A stretch of DNA of 64,000 bases from an uncultured Bacteroidales bacterium. Lineage in GTDB: Bacteria; Bacteroidota; Bacteroidia; Bacteroidales; Bacteroidaceae. Location of the stretch: NCBI GenBank assembly GCA_945833885.1, contig CAMAFY010000010.1, forward strand, positions 1 through 64,000. Reading direction: 5' to 3'. The notes beneath the pieces are model-generated. The model saw nothing but the letters and a program-made list of their open reading frames with translations, was not told where the DNA came from and made no database searches. Below, in pieces: positions 53,119 to 61,405 of the stretch. Numbering within the stretch: position 1 is the first letter of the stretch; the number at the start of each line of letters is the position of its first letter. The position numbers and the translations under genes are program-made.

Positions 53119-55590
53119 TTAAAGATGGATGGAAATGTCGATGCCTCCCTGTATGGGGCGTGCCTGTTGTGCGAACTTGCGGCCGGCACTTTCAAAGAGG
53201 AAACTGTCGTAACGCGCGTCTGTGAGGTTGCGACCCCAAAGTTGCACCTTGAAAAGACCAAAATCCGCTGCCAGCCGTGCCCCGAGGATGGGGGTGAAAT
53301 CCTCGCTATATGTGTTTGCCTCGTTCCAGAAAATGCGTCCGGCACCGCTGACGTTCGCGCCCAAAGTCAGGGCTTTCAGTCTGCCGGAACCCAGATTCCA
53401 AGTATAGGAAGCGTCGGCGTTCAGGGTATGGCGAGGGACAAAAGGAACGAAGTTTCCCGAATAATCGATATCGTTTCCCCCGTCGTATTTCTTGAAGACA
53501 GCGTGGGTATAACCGTAATCACCGCGTAGAACGAGTCCGCGCCATGGGTGTGCCACCAGGGAAAGTTCGGCTCCGCAACTATGGCTTCGCCCGGCATTCA
53601 CCATCATTCGTCCGAGTCCGGAGTCGGCAAAACGCGCAATCTGCTGGTTGCGGGTATCGACAAAAAAGACGGCAACATCGGCAGAAAGGCGGCCGTCGCC
53701 GGAGATATCGAGGTGAGTTCCCGCCTCATAATTCCACGAATATTCGGGCTTGTAGACCACTTGATGGATATCCGGCGTCTCGAACTGCGGCATTTTCGTT
53801 GCCATTGTGCGGTCGACGTATTCCGGCAAGGGGATGAATGTGCCCGGATTCTCGGGATCGGGAATCACGGATGGCATGTTTGGCGTGCTGGAGATCAGAG
53901 ATTCGAGGTAATTTACTACGCCCTCTCGGATGCCTTTCATCATGTCTACGCTGAGGGCTCCCTGCAAAAGGTCGCCAAACATCTGCAGATTGTATCCGCC
54001 ACTGCGCTGTCCCATGGCGGCGGAGGCGTAAAGGCTGCCGCGATTTTCGGCAAAACGATAGCGGAGAGCGAACTTTGGCAGGAGGCGAAGATGGTCGTCT
54101 TTCAACTTACCATCGTAGAGAAGGCGGCTCTGGAGCGCATCAAGGTCGACCGACATCTTGTCGTTCTGGGCATTGGGCATGGTAAACTGATAGTTGACCT
54201 TCGAGGGTGCATGGTAGTCCATCGCCAAATGTTCGTAGTCAATTCTCAAACCTATGGTGGCAGAAAGCCGAGGTGTCAGGGTGAAAGTGCTTTGGTGGAA
54301 GGCCGCGGCACCGAGCACCGGCGTATCGAAACTGCCGCCCATTTCCAGGCGATCATCGGTAAAGCGTACGCCCATCCCCGTAAATCCCATGGTCGAAAGC
54401 ATGCCAAGTTTCGAGGCATCCGGCATATTTCCGTTGATGTTTCCCTCAAGCCATCGCAGGCCATCGCCGTAAAACGTGACGGGACCTTTGGTGTGCAGGG
54501 CCTGATAGAGGAAACTCAGACCTCCCAACCATTGCCATCGGGAGTCGCGATAACGGCTTCTGAATATGAGTTCCTCGCTGATTGTCCGCAGACGTTGGCA
54601 CTGTTCGAGGGTATAAATGTCGTCTGCGATGAAATCCTGGTCGAGAAACATACGGTCGTTGAGGAACTGTGTGCCGGTAACTGCCGTCATACTCCACGTG
54701 GATGCCGTATGTTCGATGCTCAAACCGCCGCCTGCGAGCGAACGACGGTAGGAATGCTGGCGGTTGTTGCAGATGTTTCCGACGAGTTCCTCACGACTTT
54801 CCTCCCCGGCATCGGCACTTCCGAGGTAACGGTACGGATAGGCGCGCTCACGATTGTAGTCATAATATGCCGTGAAGTCGAACTTCCAGGCGTCGGATGC
54901 GTGATAAACGGCTCTGACTCGCCCACCTCCGGCCCTCATTCTGTCGGCATCCTGCTGCAAAGTGGCGTTCTCGTAGAGCCCACTGCCGCTTTCGTAGTAT
55001 CCGCCTACGGAGAATGCCACCTTGTCGTTCGGACGATGGTAGTGCGTCAGTGAGACATTGTGGTGGTTATCGCCCGTGGTATAACCCAGTTTTATGTCGG
55101 TTCCTTGATAGAAAAACGGGTTGCGGGTGTGGACACGTATGACACCTCCCATGGCATTCCGCCCATAAAGCGTGCCCTGAGGTCCGCGAATGACATCGAT
55201 ACGTTCGATATCGTGGAAGTTGAAATCGTATGCCGACTTATCGGAATATGGGATGTTGTCGACATAAAGTGCCACAGCCGGCGTGTTGATGCGGCTACCT
55301 ACGCCACGCAAATATACGGCCGAGGTGATGCGGCTACCATAGTCGGGGATGAAAAGGTTGGGGACAATGGTGCTGGCACCTTTGACGCTGGTGACGTGTG
55401 ATGCCGTCATGATGTCCTGGCTGATGAGGCTTACCGCTGCGGGTTGTTGGCGCAGACGGCCGGTTTCCTTGGGGGTTGACACCACGGAGACCTCATCGAG
55501 GGAGACGGTATGCAACGTATCGTCAGCCATAGGTCGGACATCGTCGGCGACAGGCTGGAGGAATGCTGTGAAAAGGAGTGTAATGAGCAC
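53119..55590 (-). CDS. TonB-dependent receptor
   Basis: An 823-residue outer-membrane receptor. A short signal peptide is followed by a TonB-box-like segment (VSLDEVSVVSTPK) and a complete plug domain (VYLRGVGSRINTPAVALYVD, IERIDVIRGPQGTLYGRNA), then a 22-strand-type barrel. It has no carboxypeptidase-like N-terminal domain and no SusD partner, and looks like receptors for metal chelates or cofactors, not glycans. The nearby Fur-family and feo genes make iron a candidate, but the substrate cannot be read. A long inverted repeat lies about 100 bp upstream of the start. Confidence 0.92.
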   Translation of the reverse strand: MLITLLFTAFLQPVADDVRPMADDTLHTVSLDEVSVVSTPKETGRLRQQPAAVSLISQDIMTASHVTSVKGASTIVPNLFIPDYGSRITSAVYLRGVGSRINTPAVALYVDNIPYSDKSAYDFNFHDIERIDVIRGPQGTLYGRNAMGGVIRVHTRNPFFYQGTDIKLGYTTGDNHHNVSLTHYHRPNDKVAFSVGGYYESGSGLYENATLQQDADRMRAGGGRVRAVYHASDAWKFDFTAYYDYNRERAYPYRYLGSADAGEESREELVGNICNNRQHSYRRSLAGGGLSIEHTASTWSMTAVTGTQFLNDRMFLDQDFIADDIYTLEQCQRLRTISEELIFRSRYRDSRWQWLGGLSFLYQALHTKGPVTFYGDGLRWLEGNINGNMPDASKLGMLSTMGFTGMGVRFTDDRLEMGGSFDTPVLGAAAFHQSTFTLTPRLSATIGLRIDYEHLAMDYHAPSKVNYQFTMPNAQNDKMSVDLDALQSRLLYDGKLKDDHLRLLPKFALRYRFAENRGSLYASAAMGQRSGGYNLQMFGDLLQGALSVDMMKGIREGVVNYLESLISSTPNMPSVIPDPENPGTFIPLPEYVDRTMATKMPQFETPDIHQVVYKPEYSWNYEAGTHLDISGDGRLSADVAVFFVDTRNQQIARFADSGLGRMMVNAGRSHSCGAELSLVAHPWRGLVLRGDYGYTHAVFKKYDGGNDIDYSGNFVPFVPRHTLNADASYTWNLGSGRLKALTLGANVSGAGRIFWNEANTYSEDFTPILGARLAADFGLFKVQLWGRNLTDARYDSFLFESAGRKFAQQARPIQGGIDISIHL

Positions 55591-55693
55591 GTCAGAATCG
55601 GTTGTTTAGGTTGGATTTCCATGGATTTTTCCCTGAAAATCCCTTGTATAAGGATGTATGCCATACCGTTGTTCCGGGCATGGTATATGATGT

Positions 55694-55733
55694 TTGTGGG
55701 TGCAAAGGAACGCATTTTCCTTTACACCCACAA
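55694..55733. promoter_or_regulatory. 17-bp inverted repeat upstream of the TonB receptor
   Basis: TTGTGGGTGCAAAGGAA and TTCCTTTACACCCACAA are complementary except one pair, with a 6-nt gap. It may end folD transcription (no T-run) or act as a regulator site for the receptor gene. Confidence 0.5.
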
Positions 55734-55799
55734 TCCTTATTTTTGAGGAAATCGGCACTTCCGTAGTGTTCTCGCCGTGTTTCCTCCCCGATTTCGGCG

Positions 55800-56678
55800 T
55801 TATTTGTAGTATTCTTTCTTGCCAGCGGCGAGCGTATTCAGCATCAACATGCAGATGGTCATCGGTCCTACGCCACCGGGAACGGGGGTGATGGCACCGC
55901 AAAGTGGGGCGACATGCTCGAAATCCACGTCACCCGAGAGGCGGAATCCCTTAGGTGCCGTAGCGTCAGGTACGCGGGTTGTGCCGACATCAATGACAGT
56001 TGCGCCGGGTTTCACCATATCTGCGGTGACAAATCCCGGACGTCCGATGGCGGCGATGAGGATATCGGCCTGGCGACATTCGTCCTTTATGTTCTGGGTG
56101 TGGCTGTGAACGATGGTGACCGTGGCATCTCCCATCTCCTTCTGCAACATCAGTTGTGCCATAGGGCGGCCCACGATGTTGGAACGTCCGAGGACGACGC
56201 ACTTCTTTCCGCTTGTCTCCACGTGGTAACGGCGGAGGAGTTCGAGGATACCCTTCGGGGTGGCGCTGATAAAGCAGGGAAGTCCGATGGCCATACGTCC
56301 GACATTCACGGGATGGAAGCCGTCGACGTCCTTACGATAGTCAATGGCCTCGATGACACGTTGCTCGCTGATGTGCTTTGGAAGCGGGAGTTGCACGATG
56401 AAGCCATCCACGCTTTCGTCGTGATTCAGCGTATCGATGCGTGCCAGAAGTTCGTCTTCCGTCACGTCGTCCTCGTAGCGGATAAGCGAGGATTCAAAGC
56501 CACAGGCCTCACATGCCAACACTTTGTTGCGGACATACGTCTCCGAACCGCCATCATGTCCAACAAGGATGGCTGCCAAATGCGGACGACGATGGCCCTG
56601 ACTGACCATGTTTTCCACCTCAGCCTTGATTTCTGCTTTAATAATGGCCGCAGTAGCCTTTCCGTCAATGAGTTGCAT
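55800..56678 (-). CDS. folD: Methylenetetrahydrofolate dehydrogenase/cyclohydrolase
   Basis: A 292-residue bifunctional cytosolic enzyme that converts methylene-THF to formyl-THF with NADP+. The catalytic lysine is in SETYVRNK (K52), followed by [12 protein letters not shown], the nucleotide-binding [15 protein letters not shown] and the C-terminal [16 protein letters not shown]. The length is normal. A minus-strand TACCTTTG (56742-56749) may be its -7 element. It is divergent from the carbohydrate-binding protein gene. Confidence 0.97.
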   Translation of the reverse strand: MQLIDGKATAAIIKAEIKAEVENMVSQGHRRPHLAAILVGHDGGSETYVRNKVLACEACGFESSLIRYEDDVTEDELLARIDTLNHDESVDGFIVQLPLPKHISEQRVIEAIDYRKDVDGFHPVNVGRMAIGLPCFISATPKGILELLRRYHVETSGKKCVVLGRSNIVGRPMAQLMLQKEMGDATVTIVHSHTQNIKDECRQADILIAAIGRPGFVTADMVKPGATVIDVGTTRVPDATAPKGFRLSGDVDFEHVAPLCGAITPVPGGVGPMTICMLMLNTLAAGKKEYYK

Positions 56679-57089
56679 AGAAGGTGAGATTCTGAATATT
56701 TATAACGAATATTTTGGTTTTTACACATGAAAGAACCGTGGCAAAGGTAGCAAAAAATCCGTATTTCGTCGAAATTTTCCGTTTTACCCTTTAACTTTTT
56801 CAAACGTTAAGCATAAATATTGGTACTTTTGCCATACAAAAACTATGCAGTTCTGGTGGATTCCACAAACAAACGCCGCAAGACCTTACCGTAAAGTATG
56901 GCTTACGTGTTGCCCCACGACAACCTTTTGGCGGTGGAAAAACGCTGATTATCCAACCCTTCGGCACACGATTTTCCGCCATTCCCGGCGTTTCTCACCC
57001 CGGAAACAGGTCCGGAATCCAGACAAGACCGGTTTTCCCGCCCCACCTTCACTAAACTAAACACCCATTTTCCGCACACCGGATTCAAT
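56679..57089. other. Divergent intergenic region
   Basis: 411 bp between folD and the 57090 gene, with -7-like elements for each: TACCTTTG on the minus strand and TACTTTTG (56824-56831) on the plus strand. I see no repeat array. Confidence 0.55.
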
Positions 57090-59267
57090 ATGATCAAGAA
57101 AATCATTCCCACAATCCTGCTTGCCGCAACGGCACTATGGACCGTCGCCGACAATGCCGCTCGCATCACCATCCTGTTCAACGATGGCACGAGTGCGGCG
57201 CATGACCTGTCGGTAACCGACGAAGCCGTCCTCGACCATGAGGAAGGCCTGCTCCGTTTGCCGGAAGGCATCGTCTACAACCTCAGCGACATCGCCAGCA
57301 TCGTGTTTGAAGAGCCCGGGGAGGAAGGCGGCGGAGGCGAGATGGAACCTTCGGACAACCTGACCACAATCTACGTGGATTGGGCGGAAGGCACGGCACC
57401 GCGCGTCAGAAGTTCCGCACCCGGAGTGGCCATTGAGGTGGACGGGCAGAACGTTACGCTGAACAATACCGACACTTCTGCCGAGATGACGTACATACTT
57501 TCCGGTACTGCCAGCGACGCTTCCTTCACTCTCAACGCCGATTACAAGAGCACGATACGGCTGAACGGCGTGAATCTGACGTCGTCCACGGGTGCCGCCA
57601 TGAACATCCTTTGCGGAAAACGCATCGCACTGGAACTTGTGGAGGGTACGACATCGAGCCTTACCGACGCCAAGGACGACCTCGGACAGAAGGCTGCCCT
57701 GTATTGCAAGGGGCATCTTGAGGTGAAAGGGGGCGGAAAACTCCGTCTTACCGGCAACGCCAAGCACGCCCTCTCCACCAAAGAATACCTGCAACTGAAG
57801 GCCTCCACCGGAACAATCGAGGTGGTGAAGGCGGCCTCCGACGGTCTGCATGCCGGACAATACTTCCTGATGAACGGCGGAAACGTCAGCATTGCTTCGG
57901 TCGGCGGCGACGGCATTCAAGCAGAAATCACCGACGACACCAGCGACGAGCAGAACGGACAACTGATCATCAACGGCGGAACACTCGACATCAGCGTCAG
58001 CGGCACCGACGTGGCGGCCCTCAAAAGCGACAGTCTGCTCACCGTCAACGGCGGCGAACTGCGGCTTTCCACGAGCGGCGAGGGCGCAAAGGCCGTGAAA
58101 TCAAAGACGGACGTCAGTCTGCTTGGAGGAACTTTCAACATCTCCCAACAGGGAAATCCGTATATCCTCGACGGAGAGACCACATACGTGGTAGGAATCA
58201 AGGGAAATAACGTGACCATCGACGGCACCGACGTCAGCATCAGCAACAGTGCTGTGGCAGGACGCGGAATATCGACGGACACCGATGCGGCAATAGCCTC
58301 CGGAAACGTCAGCATCAGCATGACAGGAACCGGCGGCCGCGGCGTAAAAAGCGACCATGACATCATTGTGGGTAGGGAATCAGATGGCCATGGTCCGGCG
58401 CTTTCCGTAACAACTACGGGAAGCGTCTATACGCCGTCGTCCGCACCGGCAGCCGTAAGCGCGACATCTCCAGCCAAAGGTCACGGAGGTGGCGGCGGAG
58501 GATGGCCCGGAGGATGGCCCGGAGGTGGGGGAACCAGCACCGGTTCGGCGGCAAAAGCCATAAAGGCCGACAACAGTTACTGGCAATATGGCGGCAACGT
58601 CTACGTGAAAACATCGGCCACCGAGGCTGAGGGCATTGAGGCCAAGGCCTACAGTGCGACAGCCATGAACTTCAACGGCGGAACAGCATTCCTCGAAGTG
58701 TACGACGACTGCATCAATTCTGCCGGACAAATCAACTTCAACGGCGCCGATGTCATCTGCTACTCCACGAACAACGATGCCATAGATTCGAACTATGGCC
58801 GCACAGGTGCCGTCACCATCACCGCAGGCACCGTCATTTCTTTCAGCCAACGCGGCGGTGCGGAGATGGGAATCGACTGTGACAACATGTCTTATGTGGT
58901 CATTAGCGGTGGAACATTGGTAGCCGGCGGCGGAAGTCAGGGCGGTTCCTCCTCGTCGCTCAGCGGATCCAGCGTCCCCTACAAATGTTGGACCACATCA
59001 CTCTCGTACACCCAGGGCTCATATTACAGCATCGCCCACTCGGGAGGCAACATCCTCACCTGGAAAATGCCGTGCACCGTCACCTCGTCGTTCAACATCT
59101 TTGCCACCGGAAGCGTGAGCAAGGGCACCAGTTGCACGATGTATCAGCACAGCGACGCCCCGACTTCCGAAGGCGTAGACTTCATGCTTTCCACGGGTTC
59201 TTCCACGATGCTCTGGAAAGGCAACGGCATTACGACCGGTACGTCGAAGACAACCATAGCCCTTTAA
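57090..59267 (+). CDS. Secreted Cthe_2159-type carbohydrate-binding beta-helix protein
   Basis: A 725-residue protein with a signal peptide (MIKKIIPTILLAATALWTVA). From about residue 120 it shows the repeating strand pattern of the Cthe_2159 family (carbohydrate-binding, DUF4353-type): IRLNGVNLTSSTGAA, GKLRLTGNAKHALSTKEYL, ASDGLHAGQYFLMNGGNVSI. The founding member binds acidic polysaccharide such as polygalacturonate with calcium through a right-handed beta-helix. A glycine-tryptophan-rich loop (GHGGGGGGWPGGWPGGGG) near residue 475 is typical. No sugar-degrading genes are adjacent. An N-terminal segment of about 80 residues ahead of the helix is unassigned. Confidence 0.88.
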   Translation: MIKKIIPTILLAATALWTVADNAARITILFNDGTSAAHDLSVTDEAVLDHEEGLLRLPEGIVYNLSDIASIVFEEPGEEGGGGEMEPSDNLTTIYVDWAEGTAPRVRSSAPGVAIEVDGQNVTLNNTDTSAEMTYILSGTASDASFTLNADYKSTIRLNGVNLTSSTGAAMNILCGKRIALELVEGTTSSLTDAKDDLGQKAALYCKGHLEVKGGGKLRLTGNAKHALSTKEYLQLKASTGTIEVVKAASDGLHAGQYFLMNGGNVSIASVGGDGIQAEITDDTSDEQNGQLIINGGTLDISVSGTDVAALKSDSLLTVNGGELRLSTSGEGAKAVKSKTDVSLLGGTFNISQQGNPYILDGETTYVVGIKGNNVTIDGTDVSISNSAVAGRGISTDTDAAIASGNVSISMTGTGGRGVKSDHDIIVGRESDGHGPALSVTTTGSVYTPSSAPAAVSATSPAKGHGGGGGGWPGGWPGGGGTSTGSAAKAIKADNSYWQYGGNVYVKTSATEAEGIEAKAYSATAMNFNGGTAFLEVYDDCINSAGQINFNGADVICYSTNNDAIDSNYGRTGAVTITAGTVISFSQRGGAEMGIDCDNMSYVVISGGTLVAGGGSQGGSSSSLSGSSVPYKCWTTSLSYTQGSYYSIAHSGGNILTWKMPCTVTSSFNIFATGSVSKGTSCTMYQHSDAPTSEGVDFMLSTGSSTMLWKGNGITTGTSKTTIAL

Positions 59268-59285
59268 CCCATAGTATAAAGACGA

Positions 59286-59323
59286 AAATCCGCAGATACG
59301 CTTTCTGTATCTGCGGATTTTTT
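59286..59323 (+). terminator. Terminator of the 57090 gene
   Basis: AAATCCGCAGATA pairs perfectly with TATCTGCGGATTT over a 9-nt loop; further T follow. Confidence 0.9.
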
Positions 59324-59370
59324 CTGTCATTCCACGCCTGTCTTGTAGCCAAAAGATTGCGGAGGGACCC

Positions 59371-59610
59371 GGGTGCATCGGAACTTTCTTGCACAAAGTA
59401 CGGAAGTTTCGTGCACAAAGTGCGGAACTTTCGTGCACAAAGTGCAGAACTTTCTTGCACAAAGTGCAGAACTTTCTTGCACAAAGTGCAGAACTTTCGT
59501 GCACAAAGTGCAGAACTTTCTTACACAAAGTGCGGAACTTTCTTACACAAAGTACGGTAGTTTCTTGCACAAAGTGCGGAAGTTTCTTGCACAAAGTACG
59601 GAAGTTTCCA
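59371..59610. repeat. 22-bp dyad-core array, 11 units
   Basis: The centre (CGG or CAG) falls at 59379, 59401, 59423, 59445, 59467, 59489, 59511, 59533, 59555, 59577 and 59599, an exact 22-bp register. The units are nearly identical: CAAAGTGCGGAACTTTC or CAAAGTGCAGAACTTTC, joined by TTGCA or GTGCA. Confidence 0.97.
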
Positions 59611-59701
59611 AACAGCCGTTCCGAGGGACACGACATCATTTCCGAAAAAACCGCCGGAAGACCTACGGAAAAGGGGAAGCGGAGGGCGCAGCAAACAAAG
59701 C

Positions 59702-59739
59702 GGGGACCGGAAGAAACCACATGGAATCTTCCAGTCCCC
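59702..59739 (-). terminator. ffh terminator
   Basis: GGGGACTGGAAGA pairs with TCTTCCGGTCCCC (one mismatch), followed on the minus strand by GCTTTGTTTG, about 110 bp past the ffh stop. Confidence 0.7.
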
Positions 59740-59851
59740 GTCGTATTTATCCCAGCCCATGCGCTCGTCAGCCCTCACTCTTCCGGATGCTTCAGCGGCT
59801 TTTCGGGCAGCGTCTGCCGAACAGTTCAGGGATTTTCAGCGCACTCCGGCA

Positions 59852-61198
59852 TCAGAACTTGGGCATTCCCGGCATGCCTTTCGGCATATTGCGCATCATT
59901 TGCTTCATACCTCCGCCGCTCATCATCTTCATCATCTTTGCCGTCTGCTCAAATTGTTTGAGGAAACGGTTGACCTCCTGGAGGCTACGTCCGCTACCTC
60001 GGGCGATGCGGTTCTTACGACTTTGGTTGAGAATTTCGGGATGCTGGCGCTCTTTTGGCGTCATCGAGAGGATGATGGCCTCAATTCCAGCAAAGGCACT
60101 GTTGTCGATGTCGATATCTTTTATGGCCTTTCCCACTCCGGGAATCATGGATGCGAGGTCCTTGATGTTGCCCATCTTCTTGATTTGTTGGAGTTGGTTG
60201 AGGAAATCATTGAAGTCGAACTGGTTTTTTGCAATCTTCTTGGCCAGACGCTTTGCTTCCGCCTCGTCAAACTGCTCCTGTGCCTTCTCCACAAGGCTGA
60301 CGATGTCGCCCATTCCAAGGATACGGTCGGCCATACGTTCGGGATGGAAGACGTCGAGTGCCTCCATTTTCTCACCCGTTCCTACGAACTTGATGGGCTT
60401 GTCCACCACGGCACGGATGCTGAGTGCGGCACCACCACGGGTGTCACCATCGAGTTTCGTGAGCACAACGCCGTCGTAATCGAGGCGGTTGTTGAACTCT
60501 TTGGCGGTGTTCACGGCGTCCTGTCCCGTCATGGCATCCACAACAAAGAGCGTCTCGTCGGGCTGAACGGCCTCCTTTACTGCGGCAATTTCGTTCATCA
60601 ATGCCTCATCCACCGCCAGACGTCCCGCAGTATCGACAATCACAGTGTCGTAACCTTTGGCCTTAGCCTCCTGCAAAGCAGCCCGCGCAATCGCAACAGG
60701 GTCCTTCTCTTCAAGGTCCATATAGATGGGAACCCCAATCTGTTCGGCCAGCACGCGCAACTGTTCGATGGCGGCAGGGCGGTAAGTGTCGCAAGCGGCA
60801 AGGAGAGGATTGCGCTTTTTCTTTGTCTTTAGATAGAGCGCCATCTTACCACTGAGGGTCGTTTTACCGGCACCGTTGAGTCCGGCCATGAGGATTACCG
60901 ACGGACGATGCTCCAATTTGAGGTCAGTAGCGTGGCCTCCCATGAGTTCAGCCAGTTCATCGTGGACGATTTTCACAAGGAGTTGCGAGGGTTTCACGGC
61001 AGTCAGCACATTCTGTCCCAACGCTTTCTTCTTCACAGTGTCGGTAAAACTCTTGGCAACCTTGTAGTTGACGTCGGCATCAAGGAGGGCACGACGGACA
61101 TCCTTCAAGGTTTCTGCCACATTGATTTCGGTGATGCGGCCTTCACCTTTGAGAATCTTGAAAGAGCGTTCAAGTCTTTCGCTTAAATTTTCAAACAT
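59852..61198 (-). CDS. ffh: Signal recognition particle protein Ffh
   Basis: A 448-residue GTPase that targets membrane proteins. The N and G domains carry G1 GLNGAGKTT at 106-114, DTAGRLAVDE and TKLDGDTRGGAAL; the C-terminal M domain has the RNA-binding SRKNRIARGSG motif and ends in a methionine- and glycine-rich tail (GGGMKQMMRNMPKGMPGMPK). The length is normal. No 4.5S RNA gene was noticed in the window. Confidence 0.97.
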   Translation of the reverse strand: MFENLSERLERSFKILKGEGRITEINVAETLKDVRRALLDADVNYKVAKSFTDTVKKKALGQNVLTAVKPSQLLVKIVHDELAELMGGHATDLKLEHRPSVILMAGLNGAGKTTLSGKMALYLKTKKKRNPLLAACDTYRPAAIEQLRVLAEQIGVPIYMDLEEKDPVAIARAALQEAKAKGYDTVIVDTAGRLAVDEALMNEIAAVKEAVQPDETLFVVDAMTGQDAVNTAKEFNNRLDYDGVVLTKLDGDTRGGAALSIRAVVDKPIKFVGTGEKMEALDVFHPERMADRILGMGDIVSLVEKAQEQFDEAEAKRLAKKIAKNQFDFNDFLNQLQQIKKMGNIKDLASMIPGVGKAIKDIDIDNSAFAGIEAIILSMTPKERQHPEILNQSRKNRIARGSGRSLQEVNRFLKQFEQTAKMMKMMSGGGMKQMMRNMPKGMPGMPKF

Positions 61199-61303
61199 CT
61201 ATGATGAATCTTTTTGTATTTACATGAATAATCTTCGCATCTTCCGATAGGGAAACTGCGGATATGGCGTGCAAATATACGGATAAATTCTGATTTTATG
61301 CGC

Positions 61304-61339
61304 AAAAAAGCCCGACAATCATCAAATTGTCAGGCTTTT
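61304..61339 (-). terminator. Terminator of the FadL-family gene
   Basis: AAAAGCCCGACAAT pairs with ATTGTCAGGCTTTT (one mismatch) over a 6-nt loop; the minus-strand tail is CTTTTTTG. Confidence 0.88.
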
Positions 61340-61405
61340 ATCATGGCGGTCATTCACTCCGCTTTCAAATCATCGGGCGGAAAACGACGCTACCGGTTTA
61401 CTTTT

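Larger units (their letters stand above)
59268..59851. other. Gap between the 57090 gene and ffh
   Basis: 584 bp between convergent genes, with a terminator for each and the clearest dyad-core array of the window between them. Confidence 0.8.

Noticed and set aside
53548-55053. Plus-strand open frame of 501 codons
   Set aside because: Antisense of the TonB receptor, whose plug and barrel are clear.
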